Source: Lachancea dasiensis | Taxonomy: Eukaryota > Ascomycota > Saccharomycetes > Saccharomycetales > Saccharomycetaceae | Direction: 5' to 3' | DNA: 64,000 nucleotides | Assembly (NCBI GenBank): GCA_900074725.1 | Contig: LT598459.1 | Location: 10,467-74,466, forward strand | In this document: in pieces, positions 10,722 through 20,294 of the stretch | Layout of the letters: each line of letters starts with the position of its first letter | Numbering within the stretch: position 1 is the stretch's first letter | The notes under the pieces: generated by a model | Seen by the model: only the letters and a program-made list of their open reading frames with translations | Databases searched by the model: none | Told to the model about the DNA's origin: nothing | Made by a program: the position numbers and the translations under genes

Positions 10722-12407
10722 TTAAGCTATGTAATCCCAAAACTGCTCCCACTTGTTTTGTGGGACGTTATCTTCCCAGACTATAGCATCAACCTCTCTT
10801 CGATCCGTGTCAATATCGATCTCTTCAATGGTGTATATTAACTTGGTTGTTCTGAAAATGAGGAACTGGAACACTGCCCAAATGAATATAGCAGCGAAAA
10901 CGCTAATGTACGCTGCCAGAAAACCTGAGTAGCTGAATGATGGGATGAAAGCAGTGAATCCTTGAATAATGACAATGAGAGTCACAAAGAACACACTGTA
11001 GTATGCACTGAAAGGCATAAACTTTGCTTTGTAAGGGAGATCATCTCGAGAAATTCCTTTCTTCTTAAGACACTGCATGAACCTGATATGTGAGAGGGAA
11101 ATGCATAGCCATGCAATAAAGCATGCAATGGCCGTTATGTTCACAAACCAGTTGAAAACGTTCTGTGCAGAAGTACTAACGTTCATGTAGCCAAGCAACC
11201 CGACCAAGGAGGTAGCAATAACCGAGTAGTAAGGAACGCCACTTTTCGTAGTCTTCGCGAAAAATTTTGGTGCCAGATTCCCTTTTGCCAGGACATAAAG
11301 TACCCTGGAAGATATATAGATATCAGAGTTGGCAGCGGAAATGATAGTTGTGAGGATGACAGCGTTAAATATATGGGGTAAGACTTGAGTGCCGGAATTT
11401 TCAATGGCAATGACGAAAGGAGATTGAGCAATGTAATCGCTGGAGTCGCTCTGATACCTGGGGTCATTATATGGCACAAGTAGTCCAACAAAAAACACAG
11501 ACCCTATGAAGAAAAGGGAAATTCTGAAGATCACTTTGTTCACCGCTCTCGGAAGCGATCTTCGTGGATTAGCGGATTCCCCAGCACTTATACCCACCAA
11601 TTCGGTGCCCTGAAACGTAAATGCAGCACTAACCAGAGATGACAGCCAACCGAGGAATCTGCGTAGGGAGAGACCGGGCGTCTGGTATCCGTCGCTGTAA
11701 ACTATACCGTCGCCCCAAGGACCAGGATGGCTCCAGTAGCGAAAACCCACGGGGCCCATAACCCCAGCTCCACATACCATGCATAGCGCATAGATAAGGA
11801 ATCCGACTATGGCGACGACTTTTATCGACGACATCCAAAATTCAAATTCGCCGTAAAGCTTAACGGGAAACATGTTGAACACCGACAACAAAACCCACCA
11901 GATAGCAATCCAAGCAGGGTCAGGAACAGCGGTGGTCCAGTAAGCAATTACCTGCCCCACTATGGAAAGTTCTAAAGCGAAGGTAATTGCCCAGGCCAGA
12001 AAATACATGTACCCATTCGCAGCCCCGATAGATGGCGAGAGAAACCTTTCCGGAAAAGCTGTGACAGAGGAGGCCGCTGGAATAAAGGTTGCCATCTCGC
12101 CCAGCGACTGCGTTACCGAATAAGCCAAAGTTCCGATGAACACAAACGCAATCAAAGCTCCCGCGGGTCCCGCATTTTGCAGCGGAGTCGATATACTCAT
12201 GAAAAGCCCGGTAGCGATGGTTCCACCGATCGCTATCATGGAAATATGTCTGGGTTTTAAACCTCTTTTCACGTCCGTTTGGGCGAGCCCCGTCGAAGCG
12301 ACTTCGATCTCCATCACAGAAGTACTCTGCGCATCTGCCTTGTTCTTGGGGCTTGGCACCTTACCTGGCTCTTCGTGTATGTAGTCCAGTGTATCGCTTC
12401 CGACCAT
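10722..12407 (-). CDS. Basic amino-acid permease of the YAT/APC family (Can1/Lyp1/Alp1 group)
   Basis: 561 residues with a hydrophilic N-terminus, about 12 membrane segments and a short hydrophilic tail. The core begins [21 protein letters not shown], the classic yeast amino-acid transporter signature, followed by [62 protein letters not shown] (substrate-binding TM6 region) and [24 protein letters not shown] together with [11 protein letters not shown] places it with the arginine/lysine permeases rather than Gap1 or Hip1. Which basic amino acid it prefers cannot be read directly. A TATATAAG box lies about 60 bp upstream. It is divergent from the HAD gene across a 1.45 kb shared promoter. Confidence 0.9.
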   Translation of the reverse strand: MVGSDTLDYIHEEPGKVPSPKNKADAQSTSVMEIEVASTGLAQTDVKRGLKPRHISMIAIGGTIATGLFMSISTPLQNAGPAGALIAFVFIGTLAYSVTQSLGEMATFIPAASSVTAFPERFLSPSIGAANGYMYFLAWAITFALELSIVGQVIAYWTTAVPDPAWIAIWWVLLSVFNMFPVKLYGEFEFWMSSIKVVAIVGFLIYALCMVCGAGVMGPVGFRYWSHPGPWGDGIVYSDGYQTPGLSLRRFLGWLSSLVSAAFTFQGTELVGISAGESANPRRSLPRAVNKVIFRISLFFIGSVFFVGLLVPYNDPRYQSDSSDYIAQSPFVIAIENSGTQVLPHIFNAVILTTIISAANSDIYISSRVLYVLAKGNLAPKFFAKTTKSGVPYYSVIATSLVGLLGYMNVSTSAQNVFNWFVNITAIACFIAWLCISLSHIRFMQCLKKKGISRDDLPYKAKFMPFSAYYSVFFVTLIVIIQGFTAFIPSFSYSGFLAAYISVFAAIFIWAVFQFLIFRTTKLIYTIEEIDIDTDRREVDAIVWEDNVPQNKWEQFWDYIA

Positions 12408-12466
12408 CCTGCTTGGGTGCAGAAATCATCACCATCACGGACATTGATAACTTCATGAGAGTTTTT

Positions 12467-12474
12467 CTTATATA
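12467..12474 (-). promoter_or_regulatory. TATA box of the basic amino-acid permease
   Basis: TATATAAG on the minus strand about 60 bp upstream of the ATG at 12407, with a GATAA sequence (12446-12450) close by. Confidence 0.55.
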
Positions 12475-13366
12475 CCAACCGGCGGCAACTACTAACTCAG
12501 CGGTAAGCCACAGTGGTTGGCGATGCCCATCGGCCCGCTACCGCCTTGCAGGATTACGCGGTTCACCTCAGCTCTTTGTAGCGGAGAGACAGCGACAGGA
12601 TGTTTGACTGGGGAAAAAAAATATTTGATGCCGTGGTGGCCTGGACATGCCCTTGGAGCGTCAGTGACTTGAAAGCCGTAATGGCCATGAACGAGAAGCA
12701 TGTGGCCGAAAAGCCAGGAAACCAAAATATGTGGTCCCTTGCAGACGGCAGTGCCGAAGACTCCTCCACCATGCAGGCCAAGTGATATTGGGCCCGTTTG
12801 TGCGTTCTTTTTTTCACTTCCGTCCCGAGAGCTGAAGCCTCGAGCACCGAATGCCAGAAAACATGTGAATCCACGAGCCCAACGTCCCGTGGCAGGACTT
12901 GCGCTGTGGGACTGACTATAAGCGAAGAAAATGACATATCGATTGGCAACACAGAAATGGTGACAAAAAATCAAAAGCAAAAACAAAAAAAGTCAAAATC
13001 AGGTAAGACTCAGTTGTTATTGCACTGAATGCGGCAGCCTGCGTTTTCTTCGCGTTCGCCATTTTCGATATCCTCTTGGCGCCGCTCTGCGCCAGCTGCG
13101 CACCGCAAAACAGCCCGCCTCCCCAAAAACGCAGCGTAAACGCCTCCGAAACGCAAATCTTGGGCTGAGGTCCAGCGCTCGCGCGCCACCGACCGTTGGC
13201 CCCTCGAGGCCCAAACAAAGCGCGAACGTTGCCGATCCCAGTTCCCAAAGCACATGAATCACAATCATTTTACACGATCCAACATCCAGCATCTCCCCGC
13301 AGACGCCTGTTCTCTCGCATCGCTCTCGTCCCAGAAGCGAAGACACCACACCAGCCTCGGGTCAGT

Positions 13367-13408
13367 CCAGCCGCATCTCGGGCCCATCCAGCCGCATCTC
13401 GGACCCAT
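13367..13408. repeat. 21-bp tandem duplication in the HAD promoter
   Basis: Two adjacent copies of CCAGCCGCATCTCGGGCCCAT, the second with A for G at one position. It lies in the GC-rich part of the divergent promoter. Confidence 0.75.
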
Positions 13409-13487
13409 CCTTGCAAAGCTTCCCTCGCCCTGAGGAGTCCCTCCACGCCGGCAGACCATGTCACTTCCAACGACGTGCGCAGCGGTC

Positions 13488-13526
13488 GCGTGACACACCA
13501 CGTGATGGGCACGTGGTGTGTCACGC
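13488..13526. promoter_or_regulatory. Perfect 17-bp inverted repeat containing two CACGTG cores
   Basis: Arms 13488-13504 (GCGTGACACACCACGTG) and 13510-13526 are exact reverse complements separated by ATGGG. Each arm ends in CACGTG, itself palindromic and the binding core for Cbf1/Pho4-type bHLH proteins. It sits about 330 bp upstream of the HAD gene start and about 155 bp upstream of its TATA box, an ordinary upstream-activating-sequence position. It could equally form a cruciform or, if transcribed, a hairpin. Confidence 0.75.
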
Positions 13527-13679
13527 CCATTTTCGTGATGACGTCGTTCACAGGCAAAATTACCACGACGTTGGAGAAGGCTTATAGAAAGTGATGGAAT
13601 AACGTGAGAAAAACAAATCGAACACGCGTACTTTGCTAAAGGGAAGGATGATTGCGGTACCCTTGAGAATTATTTGAAG

Positions 13680-13687
13680 TATATAAG
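13680..13687 (+). promoter_or_regulatory. TATA box of the HAD-family gene
   Basis: TATATAAG about 170 bp upstream of the ATG at 13859, in the usual yeast range. Confidence 0.6.
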
Positions 13688-13858
13688 GAGAGGGTCCCGA
13701 CTGGTTGGTAAGGGGTTATAGTGCGGTATTCTGTGAAGACCGGCCGCAGCACAACAGAGATCCTGGAGATTTCAAGCACAGCAGCAGACAGAGATATAGA
13801 AGTAGTCTACAGGCTGCAATCATATCAGAGACTTTTTTGAGAACGTTTATAACGCAGT

Positions 13859-15526
13859 ATGTCTGATAAAATCACGGAAAAGTTGAAGGCGTTCTCGCAT
13901 AAAGTGATGGGAGCGGAGTCGGAATCCAGCACGGGCCCTTCTGTTCGCCACGCAGCTGCTGGGGACAGCCAGGACGCGGATGTTGATCCTCTTCAGAAAT
14001 CCAGCACGGATCCGCAATCGCACGAAGTGACCGAAGACCAGAAAGCACACGCGCCAGGGTCGCATGTGCAGGCTAGCGAGGGCAAGCCGCGGACCAAGTC
14101 GTTTTTGGAAAACGACGGAATCGACCAAATGAAGCCAACGACGAGAAAGCACCGTGTGTCGTCGATCTCGCTCAGCGACCAATGGCGCGCCAACCAAGAT
14201 CTGCATCCATTGACCGCAATGGACAGCGTGAACGATGGAACGCCTTCGTCGCGCTCGGTTTCCCGTAAGCCCTCGGTGTCTTCGCGCCGTGCCTCTTCTG
14301 TCCGCTACCGCCAGCAAGTTATCGACCACGAGCGCATTGCCTCGTACGCATTTGCCTTTGATATCGACGGTGTTATTGTGCGCGGACCTGAGACCATCCC
14401 AGAGGCCCGCTCAGCCCTGCGCATGCTGAACGGTGAAAACAAGTACAACATCAAGGTGCCCTACATTTTCATCACCAACGGAGGTGGTAGATCCGAAAAG
14501 GCCCGTTGCAAGGACCTGTCCAAGAGACTGGGCATAACTGTTACCGAGGATCAGGTTATCCAAGGTCACACCCCCATGAAGGACTTGGTGCCTGCCTACA
14601 AAAATGTGTTGGTTGTCGGCGGCGTACTGGACTCGTGCCGTAACGTTGCACAAGAATATGGCTTCCAGAATGTTTACATTCCGCTTGACGTTATGAAGTG
14701 GAACCCTAGTGTCACCCCATACTACGAACTATCCGAGGAAGAAAAGCAAGTTGCGCTAGATGTGGATTTCTCCAAGATCTCCATAGACGCAATTTTGGTT
14801 TTTGCCGACTCTAGAAACTGGGCTGCTGACCAGCAGATCATCTTGGAAATTCTTTTGTCCAAGAACGGTGTAATGGGTACGGTTGCTCAAGACCCTTCTG
14901 AAAACCAGGTTGGTCTATATTTTGCCCACTCCGACTTTGTGTGGGCTACTGATTACGGCCTTTCCCGTTACGGTATGGGTGCTTTGCAAGTGTCCATTGC
15001 AGCTTTGTACCAGGAACACACCGGTCGAGAACTTCAAGTCACCAGATTTGGTAAGCCTCAACGTGGTACTTTCAGATTTGCGGAGAAGGTGTTGTCTAAC
15101 TGGAGAAGAAACACTTTGACAGAGCATGTTGAAAATTTGAATCTGGAGGATGCTGATGCCACGGAATCCGAAGAGGAAGCTGAGGCCGGTGGCGAAGCGG
15201 AGGGTTTGGTGTTGCAGAAAGACTCTAGTTTAGTGTTGGAGTTACCTCCAGCTTCCACCGTGTACTTCGTTGGTGATACTCCCGAATCCGACATCAGATT
15301 TGCTAACTCTCATGATTCTTCCTGGTACTCGATTCTGGTGAAAACTGGTGTTTTCCAAGACAACAAGATACCAAAATACACGCCCAAGCATATTTCTGAC
15401 AATGTTTTAGAGGCTGTAAAGTTTGCCATTGAAAGGGAGCACCAGAAGGAAGTAGAAGAGTGGAATGCTTCTGCTGTGGATGTTCCAGTCGTTGAGGAAA
15501 CGACGACCAAAGTTTCACAAAGATAA
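13859..15526 (+). CDS. HAD-superfamily hydrolase (CECR5/YKR070W class) with a long Ser-rich N-terminal extension
   Basis: 555 residues. The HAD core starts at about 162 with AFAFDIDGVIVRG (motif I nucleophile Asp168 and acid/base Asp170). It continues through PYIFITNGGG (motif II, class IIA cap as in the NagD/CECR5 group), GKPQRGTFRFA, and FVGDTPESDIRFA (motif IV, about 472-484). S. cerevisiae Ykr070w has the same core in 352 residues with a mitochondrial presequence. Here about 150 hydrophilic Ser/Lys/Asp-rich residues precede the core, with a basic Ser-rich stretch around RRASS (143-147) that could be a phosphorylation site, and no presequence. An acidic insert (about 424-447) interrupts the core. 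The substrate is unknown for this class in yeast. Possibly a paralogue rather than the Ykr070w orthologue. Confidence 0.88.
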   Translation: MSDKITEKLKAFSHKVMGAESESSTGPSVRHAAAGDSQDADVDPLQKSSTDPQSHEVTEDQKAHAPGSHVQASEGKPRTKSFLENDGIDQMKPTTRKHRVSSISLSDQWRANQDLHPLTAMDSVNDGTPSSRSVSRKPSVSSRRASSVRYRQQVIDHERIASYAFAFDIDGVIVRGPETIPEARSALRMLNGENKYNIKVPYIFITNGGGRSEKARCKDLSKRLGITVTEDQVIQGHTPMKDLVPAYKNVLVVGGVLDSCRNVAQEYGFQNVYIPLDVMKWNPSVTPYYELSEEEKQVALDVDFSKISIDAILVFADSRNWAADQQIILEILLSKNGVMGTVAQDPSENQVGLYFAHSDFVWATDYGLSRYGMGALQVSIAALYQEHTGRELQVTRFGKPQRGTFRFAEKVLSNWRRNTLTEHVENLNLEDADATESEEEAEAGGEAEGLVLQKDSSLVLELPPASTVYFVGDTPESDIRFANSHDSSWYSILVKTGVFQDNKIPKYTPKHISDNVLEAVKFAIEREHQKEVEEWNASAVDVPVVEETTTKVSQR

Positions 15527-15843
15527 TAAATGAATCTACTTTAGTAGATAGGGTATTTTTGCCCATTGCATTGCACCTCAGGCGCACAAGCCTCGGTTTG
15601 AAAGCAACCTGTCGTTGGAACAATCGTTTGCATAATATAAATAGAGAAATCATGGAAACCTATAAACATTTTATATGGCTCCGCGCTCCGCCGTGAACTG
15701 CCGCCGCTCTCTTACATTTTCTTGGCTATACTCTCCACCGCCGAAGTAGCATTTGGCTTGGGTTCATGTATAAAATTGAACTGATGATGGACTTGATCGC
15801 TACTTGTAAACACTATAAATCTACGAAGGCTAGAGGAATTGGA
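15527..15843. other. Convergent 3' spacer between the HAD gene and AHA1
   Basis: 317 bp between two convergent genes; it contains AT-rich termination sequence and no gene. It marks the left end of the conserved ancestral block: S. cerevisiae has ADR1 beyond AHA1, whereas here the HAD gene follows. Confidence 0.5.
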
Positions 15844-16890
15844 TCATAAAACAGCTCCAAACCCAAAAGTTAACTTGATACTTCTCACGTAGTAATCCAT
15901 AAAGTTACCCTTGACCTTATCTTCCTCGCCAACTGGGACACCGGTCCAGGTGACCTGCAACTTTGTTTCATGATACTCTTTAGATTCGTGAAACTCCATT
16001 GTCAGCCTACTCCAGTGACCTTGACGCCATTCATTAAGACGCCACCCAAACACAAGGCGTTTGTCAGGGCTGCACTCAATCAACTTACTTGTGACATTAC
16101 CTCCGAAGATAGTGAACTCATCGTTTACCTCGAGTACGTTTTTAGTCGATTTGCAAACTAGTGGGGATTTTGACCATGCTTGGATACGTTGCTTGTCGAG
16201 GAATGTTTGATAAAGTTCAATTGCAGGAACATTGAACGTGGGTTCCAAATGCAGAGCCGTGGTGTTATAAAGTGGAGCCTTAGATAGGGAGGATGGGGCG
16301 GACTTCGAATCTGCTCCGGTAGTAGAACTTTTTGTTGATGCAGCCGATGTGGGTTTTGGAGTATCTGAACTAGCAGATTCGCTCGCCTTTGATTGCGTCA
16401 AATTAGCCCGAGTGTATTCTGATTTCACCTGGCTTTGAGGAACCTGAATATCATTAGCGTGGGTCTGCAACAACGCAGGTCCAAATTGGGAAAAAATGTC
16501 CCTCAACTGAGGCAAAAGCTGGTCTCTTATCAAGGGCCTGGCCTCATTAAGCTTGCCTGTCTCCTTATAAATTGAGATTTCGAATTGGTAATCCTCTTTT
16601 TCCGAATCGAATGCGACCTCAGGAACTGTGATACTGCCTTCGAACTCTTCGTCGTCAACCTTTCCCTTCGTCATCATCACCAACTTCAAATCAAACAGAG
16701 ATATGACTTTGCCTTTACGTTGACTCACTTCGCAATCACCTTCCATGGAAGACACGGAAGCTACTTCAACGTATTTGGACCCACCAGCTGAGCTCTTCAC
16801 GCCAACGACATGCTCTTCGAAATACTGACGTGCCCAGTTAATGCAGTTTTTGTCAACCCAATGCCAATTGTTAGGATTGTGAACAACCAT
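15844..16890 (-). CDS. AHA1: Hsp90 co-chaperone, activator of Hsp90 ATPase
   Basis: 348 residues (350 in S. cerevisiae). The N-domain opens with NPNNWHWVDKNC, the conserved NxNNWHW motif that is required for stimulating Hsp90 ATPase, and runs to about 155. A Ser/Thr/Ala/Lys-rich linker (about 170-205) connects to the C-terminal AHSA1 (SRPBCC-fold) domain beginning LEPTFNVPAIELYQTFLD and ending with WTGVPVGEEDKVKGNFMDYY. It is a cytosolic partner of Hsp90 in client maturation. A perfect heat-shock element sits about 150 bp upstream. In S. cerevisiae the order AHA1-UPC2-TCP1-GCD6 (YDR214W-YDR211W) is the same. Confidence 0.97.
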   Translation of the reverse strand: MVVHNPNNWHWVDKNCINWARQYFEEHVVGVKSSAGGSKYVEVASVSSMEGDCEVSQRKGKVISLFDLKLVMMTKGKVDDEEFEGSITVPEVAFDSEKEDYQFEISIYKETGKLNEARPLIRDQLLPQLRDIFSQFGPALLQTHANDIQVPQSQVKSEYTRANLTQSKASESASSDTPKPTSAASTKSSTTGADSKSAPSSLSKAPLYNTTALHLEPTFNVPAIELYQTFLDKQRIQAWSKSPLVCKSTKNVLEVNDEFTIFGGNVTSKLIECSPDKRLVFGWRLNEWRQGHWSRLTMEFHESKEYHETKLQVTWTGVPVGEEDKVKGNFMDYYVRSIKLTFGFGAVL

Positions 16891-17039
16891 CGTATCGAGC
16901 TAATCACTACGACGAAATTTTCTGCTCCAATTATAGAGTTGAGCCGTTGACTCTAGCTCGTTTAGATTACTACCATCATGCAGGTGAAGAGTTCTTATAC
17001 TAATCAATTATACATCGACCCTTTAAAGTTAGGATTCTT

Positions 17040-17052
17040 TTCTCGAAAATTC
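17040..17052 (-). promoter_or_regulatory. Heat-shock element of AHA1 (three contiguous units)
   Basis: TTCTCGAAAATTC, i.e. three alternating nTTCn/nGAAn pentamers without mismatch, the canonical Hsf1 trimer site. It lies about 150 bp upstream of the AHA1 ATG in the short spacer between UPC2 and AHA1. AHA1 is heat-inducible in S. cerevisiae. Confidence 0.8.
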
Positions 17053-17107
17053 CTTCAGAAAAGTGTTGATATCATGTCAGACGGAGTTCGAGAGGTGACT
17101 GGTGGGA

Positions 17108-19384
17108 CTACATGAAGTCTGTTAGACCAGGCTGAAGATTCGTCGTAGTCATGGATGGTAGGCCACCTCCGAGAAAATCCAACATCATATGCATACCTCC
17201 CCCAGTATAGTCGTCAACGTCTTGGGGTAAAACTTTAGTAACTCCGTCCAAAAACCATACCTTGTCCTTTACTTCAGTAGCGAAGCCCCGAAGTAGCTGG
17301 TAGTAACATCGCATGATACGCATGGCCGCCATATCACCGGTCATGAGAAGAGCTAAAAATGTCTTATCCAAAAGAGCGGGAAATGCAAATACTCTTAAAA
17401 TGAAATCTGACTGGCTCTTCTCACGGTGCAGTTTATCGAGGTAGGCCAACGTTATCAGGTATGGAGAGTCGATCTCTACAGGGTATAGATCAGATATGCT
17501 TTCGTCAAAGCAAACAAGCTCTGAAACTGTGCCACTATCCTGGTTTATGATGTCTCCTAAATCACTTAAATCGACAGAGATCAGGTTATGGAAACGGGAC
17601 TTTTCAGTCAAGGGCCAGACGGCAGTCAGAATAGTGGCCGCTCCTTTGACATGGAAAATCCATGCAGAAGGAGACATGGAAGCTGTCAATGAGTCTGATG
17701 CAGATGTGTTTGCCGTAGAGGCATTAGCCAAGGAGTCCATAATGAGGATGAGCGCACTTGCTACCAAGGCGTCAGTGTTGTCCTCCGAAATCTCAAGCAC
17801 AGCTTTGCGAAGAAGCTTCAATGCATCGAGTCTGTGTGCCGCAACGTGCTGCTCCAGGCCGGGTTCCGTGCGCGACAAATGCGTAGCACTGAATGCCAGC
17901 AACGCATGCATTAAGAACGGATAATCAAAAGCCAGCTTCGGAATTTCATCGCTCCAAATGCGCCTACCGCTGATGCCAGCGGACGTGATAGTCGGCCATG
18001 TTTCGGTGCAGTAATGATGGAATAATTTCAAGTCTACTAAATTCAAAGTTCCCTGGCTAGACAGCTGAACTAACCTTCCGATAGTTCCAGTATGAGTATC
18101 ATCTGTGGAATCAGACTCCTGTGTCACAGATTTGTTCATGGTTTTGCCGGATAAGCTCGCATCCTGATCCGAAGAAAGCTTGTGATTGAAAAGCTGGTCT
18201 CGATTCGATGCTGAAGGAGATCCGGTGGCTTTGCCCATAGGTGACATGGGGGCTGCAGGAGATATTGTTGGGTTGTTGACGAAGTTGGAAGGATCGCCAG
18301 GATCCAGATTAGTGGTATTTCTGGAACGCCTGCCGTCCTCTTGATCATCTGCTACTTTAGGATTTGAATTTGATTGCGTATTTTGATGCTGGCGTTGAAT
18401 TGTAGCCAAAATTTCCTCAGCTGTTGTACTTGAGTTTTTCTCTCCATTTTCCCCGGTCGCGTTAGCCTTCATGCCCAGCATCTCTTGGATATCATATGTA
18501 ACGCCACCAATGCCGGCTGTAGAAAACATTGCCATTTGTTTAAAACTGAGACCTGCTTTACTCAAAGTTTGTACCATTTCCTGCGATTGTAGTATCGAGC
18601 TCAAAGGTGATGCTTGTAAGTTTTGGGGTTGCTGTTTTTCAGGCGAAGAGAAACGTTGTTGCTGTAACTGTTGCTGGTTTATAACATTATGGAGTAGGTT
18701 AGAGGGGAGCTTATTGGCAGCAAAGAAACTTCCTATGCTGTTTGTCAAGTTCATGGAAGTTGACTGAAACGGAGGACTGTTTGGAAAATCAAATCCGGCG
18801 CACTTTTCTGAGTTGCTCAATGTCATTAGCTGTGGTAGCAGTTGAGGTTGCTGCTGTATTTGTTGCTGAAGTTGCATGTTGGCTCCAGGGAATAAAGGCG
18901 GTAGAAGCAGACTTTCTGGTGAACCAGGTTGTCCAGCAACCGGTGTGAGCAATTGTGCAGATTTTTGAGCTTCGGCCATGGCGCTGTTGCCATAGCCTTC
19001 GTTTTTCTTCAGCCCAGGGAAGGGCCCTAAATTGTCTGTAGCCTCTGATTCGATAGAATTTTCGACATCTTCCGACTCTTCCTCGTTCTTGATTGATCGA
19101 TAGTTCGTGGCTCCATTGTTCTTACGCTTACGCGCCACGACTGGGGTATATACGCACTCCAAGTTCATCGACAGGCACTTCTGACAGGCAGGCTTGCCCT
19201 CATCGCATTTCACTCGACGTCGTTTGCAGTTGTCACAGCCATTCTTAGATTTTTTGTGAAACTTCCGTTTCCCCGTGGACGTCTTGCTAACCTGCTTACC
19301 GTCCACCTCGATCAGATCCACAGACTTCCCTTTGCGCGCATTTAATTTATCAGAGCCGTCGTCATCGCCGTACTCATTATTCAT
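17108..19384 (-). CDS. UPC2: Zn2Cys6 sterol regulatory transcription factor, single UPC2/ECM22 gene
   Basis: 758 residues from the first true ATG; the frame extends seven codons further upstream but only from a GTG. Zn cluster CX2CX6CX6CX2CX6C at Cys50, 53, 60, 67, 70, 77 inside KSKNGCDNCKRRRVKCDEGK, preceded by a basic nuclear-localisation-like stretch. Gln-rich tracts follow at about 170-270. The C-terminal half is the ergosterol-sensing domain, ending with the glycine-rich MHMMLDFLGGGLPSMTT, the region where the gain-of-function upc2-1 change lies in S. cerevisiae. It activates ERG genes and sterol uptake when sterol is low. S. cerevisiae has two copies, UPC2 next to TCP1/AHA1 and ECM22 next to CDC42; here one gene lies near all three neighbours. 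Confidence 0.96.
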   Translation of the reverse strand: MNNEYGDDDGSDKLNARKGKSVDLIEVDGKQVSKTSTGKRKFHKKSKNGCDNCKRRRVKCDEGKPACQKCLSMNLECVYTPVVARKRKNNGATNYRSIKNEEESEDVENSIESEATDNLGPFPGLKKNEGYGNSAMAEAQKSAQLLTPVAGQPGSPESLLLPPLFPGANMQLQQQIQQQPQLLPQLMTLSNSEKCAGFDFPNSPPFQSTSMNLTNSIGSFFAANKLPSNLLHNVINQQQLQQQRFSSPEKQQPQNLQASPLSSILQSQEMVQTLSKAGLSFKQMAMFSTAGIGGVTYDIQEMLGMKANATGENGEKNSSTTAEEILATIQRQHQNTQSNSNPKVADDQEDGRRSRNTTNLDPGDPSNFVNNPTISPAAPMSPMGKATGSPSASNRDQLFNHKLSSDQDASLSGKTMNKSVTQESDSTDDTHTGTIGRLVQLSSQGTLNLVDLKLFHHYCTETWPTITSAGISGRRIWSDEIPKLAFDYPFLMHALLAFSATHLSRTEPGLEQHVAAHRLDALKLLRKAVLEISEDNTDALVASALILIMDSLANASTANTSASDSLTASMSPSAWIFHVKGAATILTAVWPLTEKSRFHNLISVDLSDLGDIINQDSGTVSELVCFDESISDLYPVEIDSPYLITLAYLDKLHREKSQSDFILRVFAFPALLDKTFLALLMTGDMAAMRIMRCYYQLLRGFATEVKDKVWFLDGVTKVLPQDVDDYTGGGMHMMLDFLGGGLPSMTTTNLQPGLTDFM

Positions 19385-20294
19385 GCTGATGGTCGCCAAA
19401 CTCACTCAGTTCTCCGCTGACAGTGCAATGTTTGTGAAAAGCTCGTTATAAAGCCAGATGTGACCTCTGTTTACACTTTATTCGACGTTCTTATTCGCAC
19501 TAAAGTTTCCGATGGTCGTAGGCCACTTTTCCTACCCGGGGTTAATATCGCGTAAGCTGCCAAAGGTTAATGCTAAACAACCCACTAATGAAATATCTTT
19601 AGTGCTGTTCTTATTATTATTTTGCTTTGTTTGCAAAGTGTCACCGGTCCAACCGCCCTGTGCTCGTTTAGCTCGACGATCACCGAAATGTCCACGGGTC
19701 CACAAGTAAGCAGCTTAACTTCTCGCTCTTTCTCGTCCTGCTCGAAATTCTCAAAGAGTTTCTTTGTCACCTTTCGTTAGGGTCTAAATACGACAATGAA
19801 TGTTCTGTTATGTTAAGGACCAAACTAGACCTATACCTGTTTTACGGTTCAATATCCATGACTCGGCTATTAATGCCTGTGATGGCCGACAATAATTGAC
19901 GGTAGTGAGCTGATTACCAAGAAAAAAAAAATTTTGGTGCGAAGGAAATAATATGGACTGATTTCGGATCAGAACCATAAAGACCTTTGAAGTAGATCTG
20001 ATTGTAATAGATTATCAAGTAGCTGTATATACATTTTATTCCCGTGAAGAGCGGTCTAGTTCAATTTCAGGCGCCAATACGTAGCGAGGGAGGTTTGAGA
20101 CGAAGTCACGCCAAGAGAGTCAGTCATTCACGAAACGAATCGTAAAGTTGGATTGACCATATAGAGGCTCTTTATTTCTTGAAGGGTAGACATTTAGTTA
20201 AGGTAGAGCGTAGTCCGCCTGGAGCTGCGCTTTGTTGCACCTATGACTTTCCAGTTTCGGGTATTTGCTCGAGGGCCCAAGGTCCTTCTCGATT
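19385..20294. other. UPC2 promoter and 3' region of TCP1
   Basis: About 910 bp without a credible gene. There is a poly-A run near 19922. I looked for the Upc2 sterol response element TCGTATA in either orientation and did not see it close to the start codon. Confidence 0.45.

Larger units (their letters stand above)
12408..13858. other. Divergent promoter with a GC-rich centre
   Basis: 1.45 kb between the divergent permease and HAD genes. About 13060-13480 is markedly GC-rich compared with the rest of the window, so long frames are open on both strands; none has a recognisable product, and they overlap one another, so I do not call genes. Elements seen: TATATAAG for the permease (12467-12474, minus), a 21-bp tandem duplication (13367-13408, one mismatch), the perfect inverted repeat at 13488-13526, and TATATAAG for the HAD gene (13680-13687). 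Confidence 0.6.

Noticed and set aside
13496-13518. CACGTG sites considered as a centromere CDEI
   Set aside because: The surroundings are GC-rich instead of AT-rich, and no CDEIII follows.
12492-13594. Several overlapping frames of 60 to 164 codons on both strands in the divergent permease/HAD promoter
   Set aside because: The GC-rich sequence lowers stop frequency; the frames contradict each other and none has a recognisable domain.
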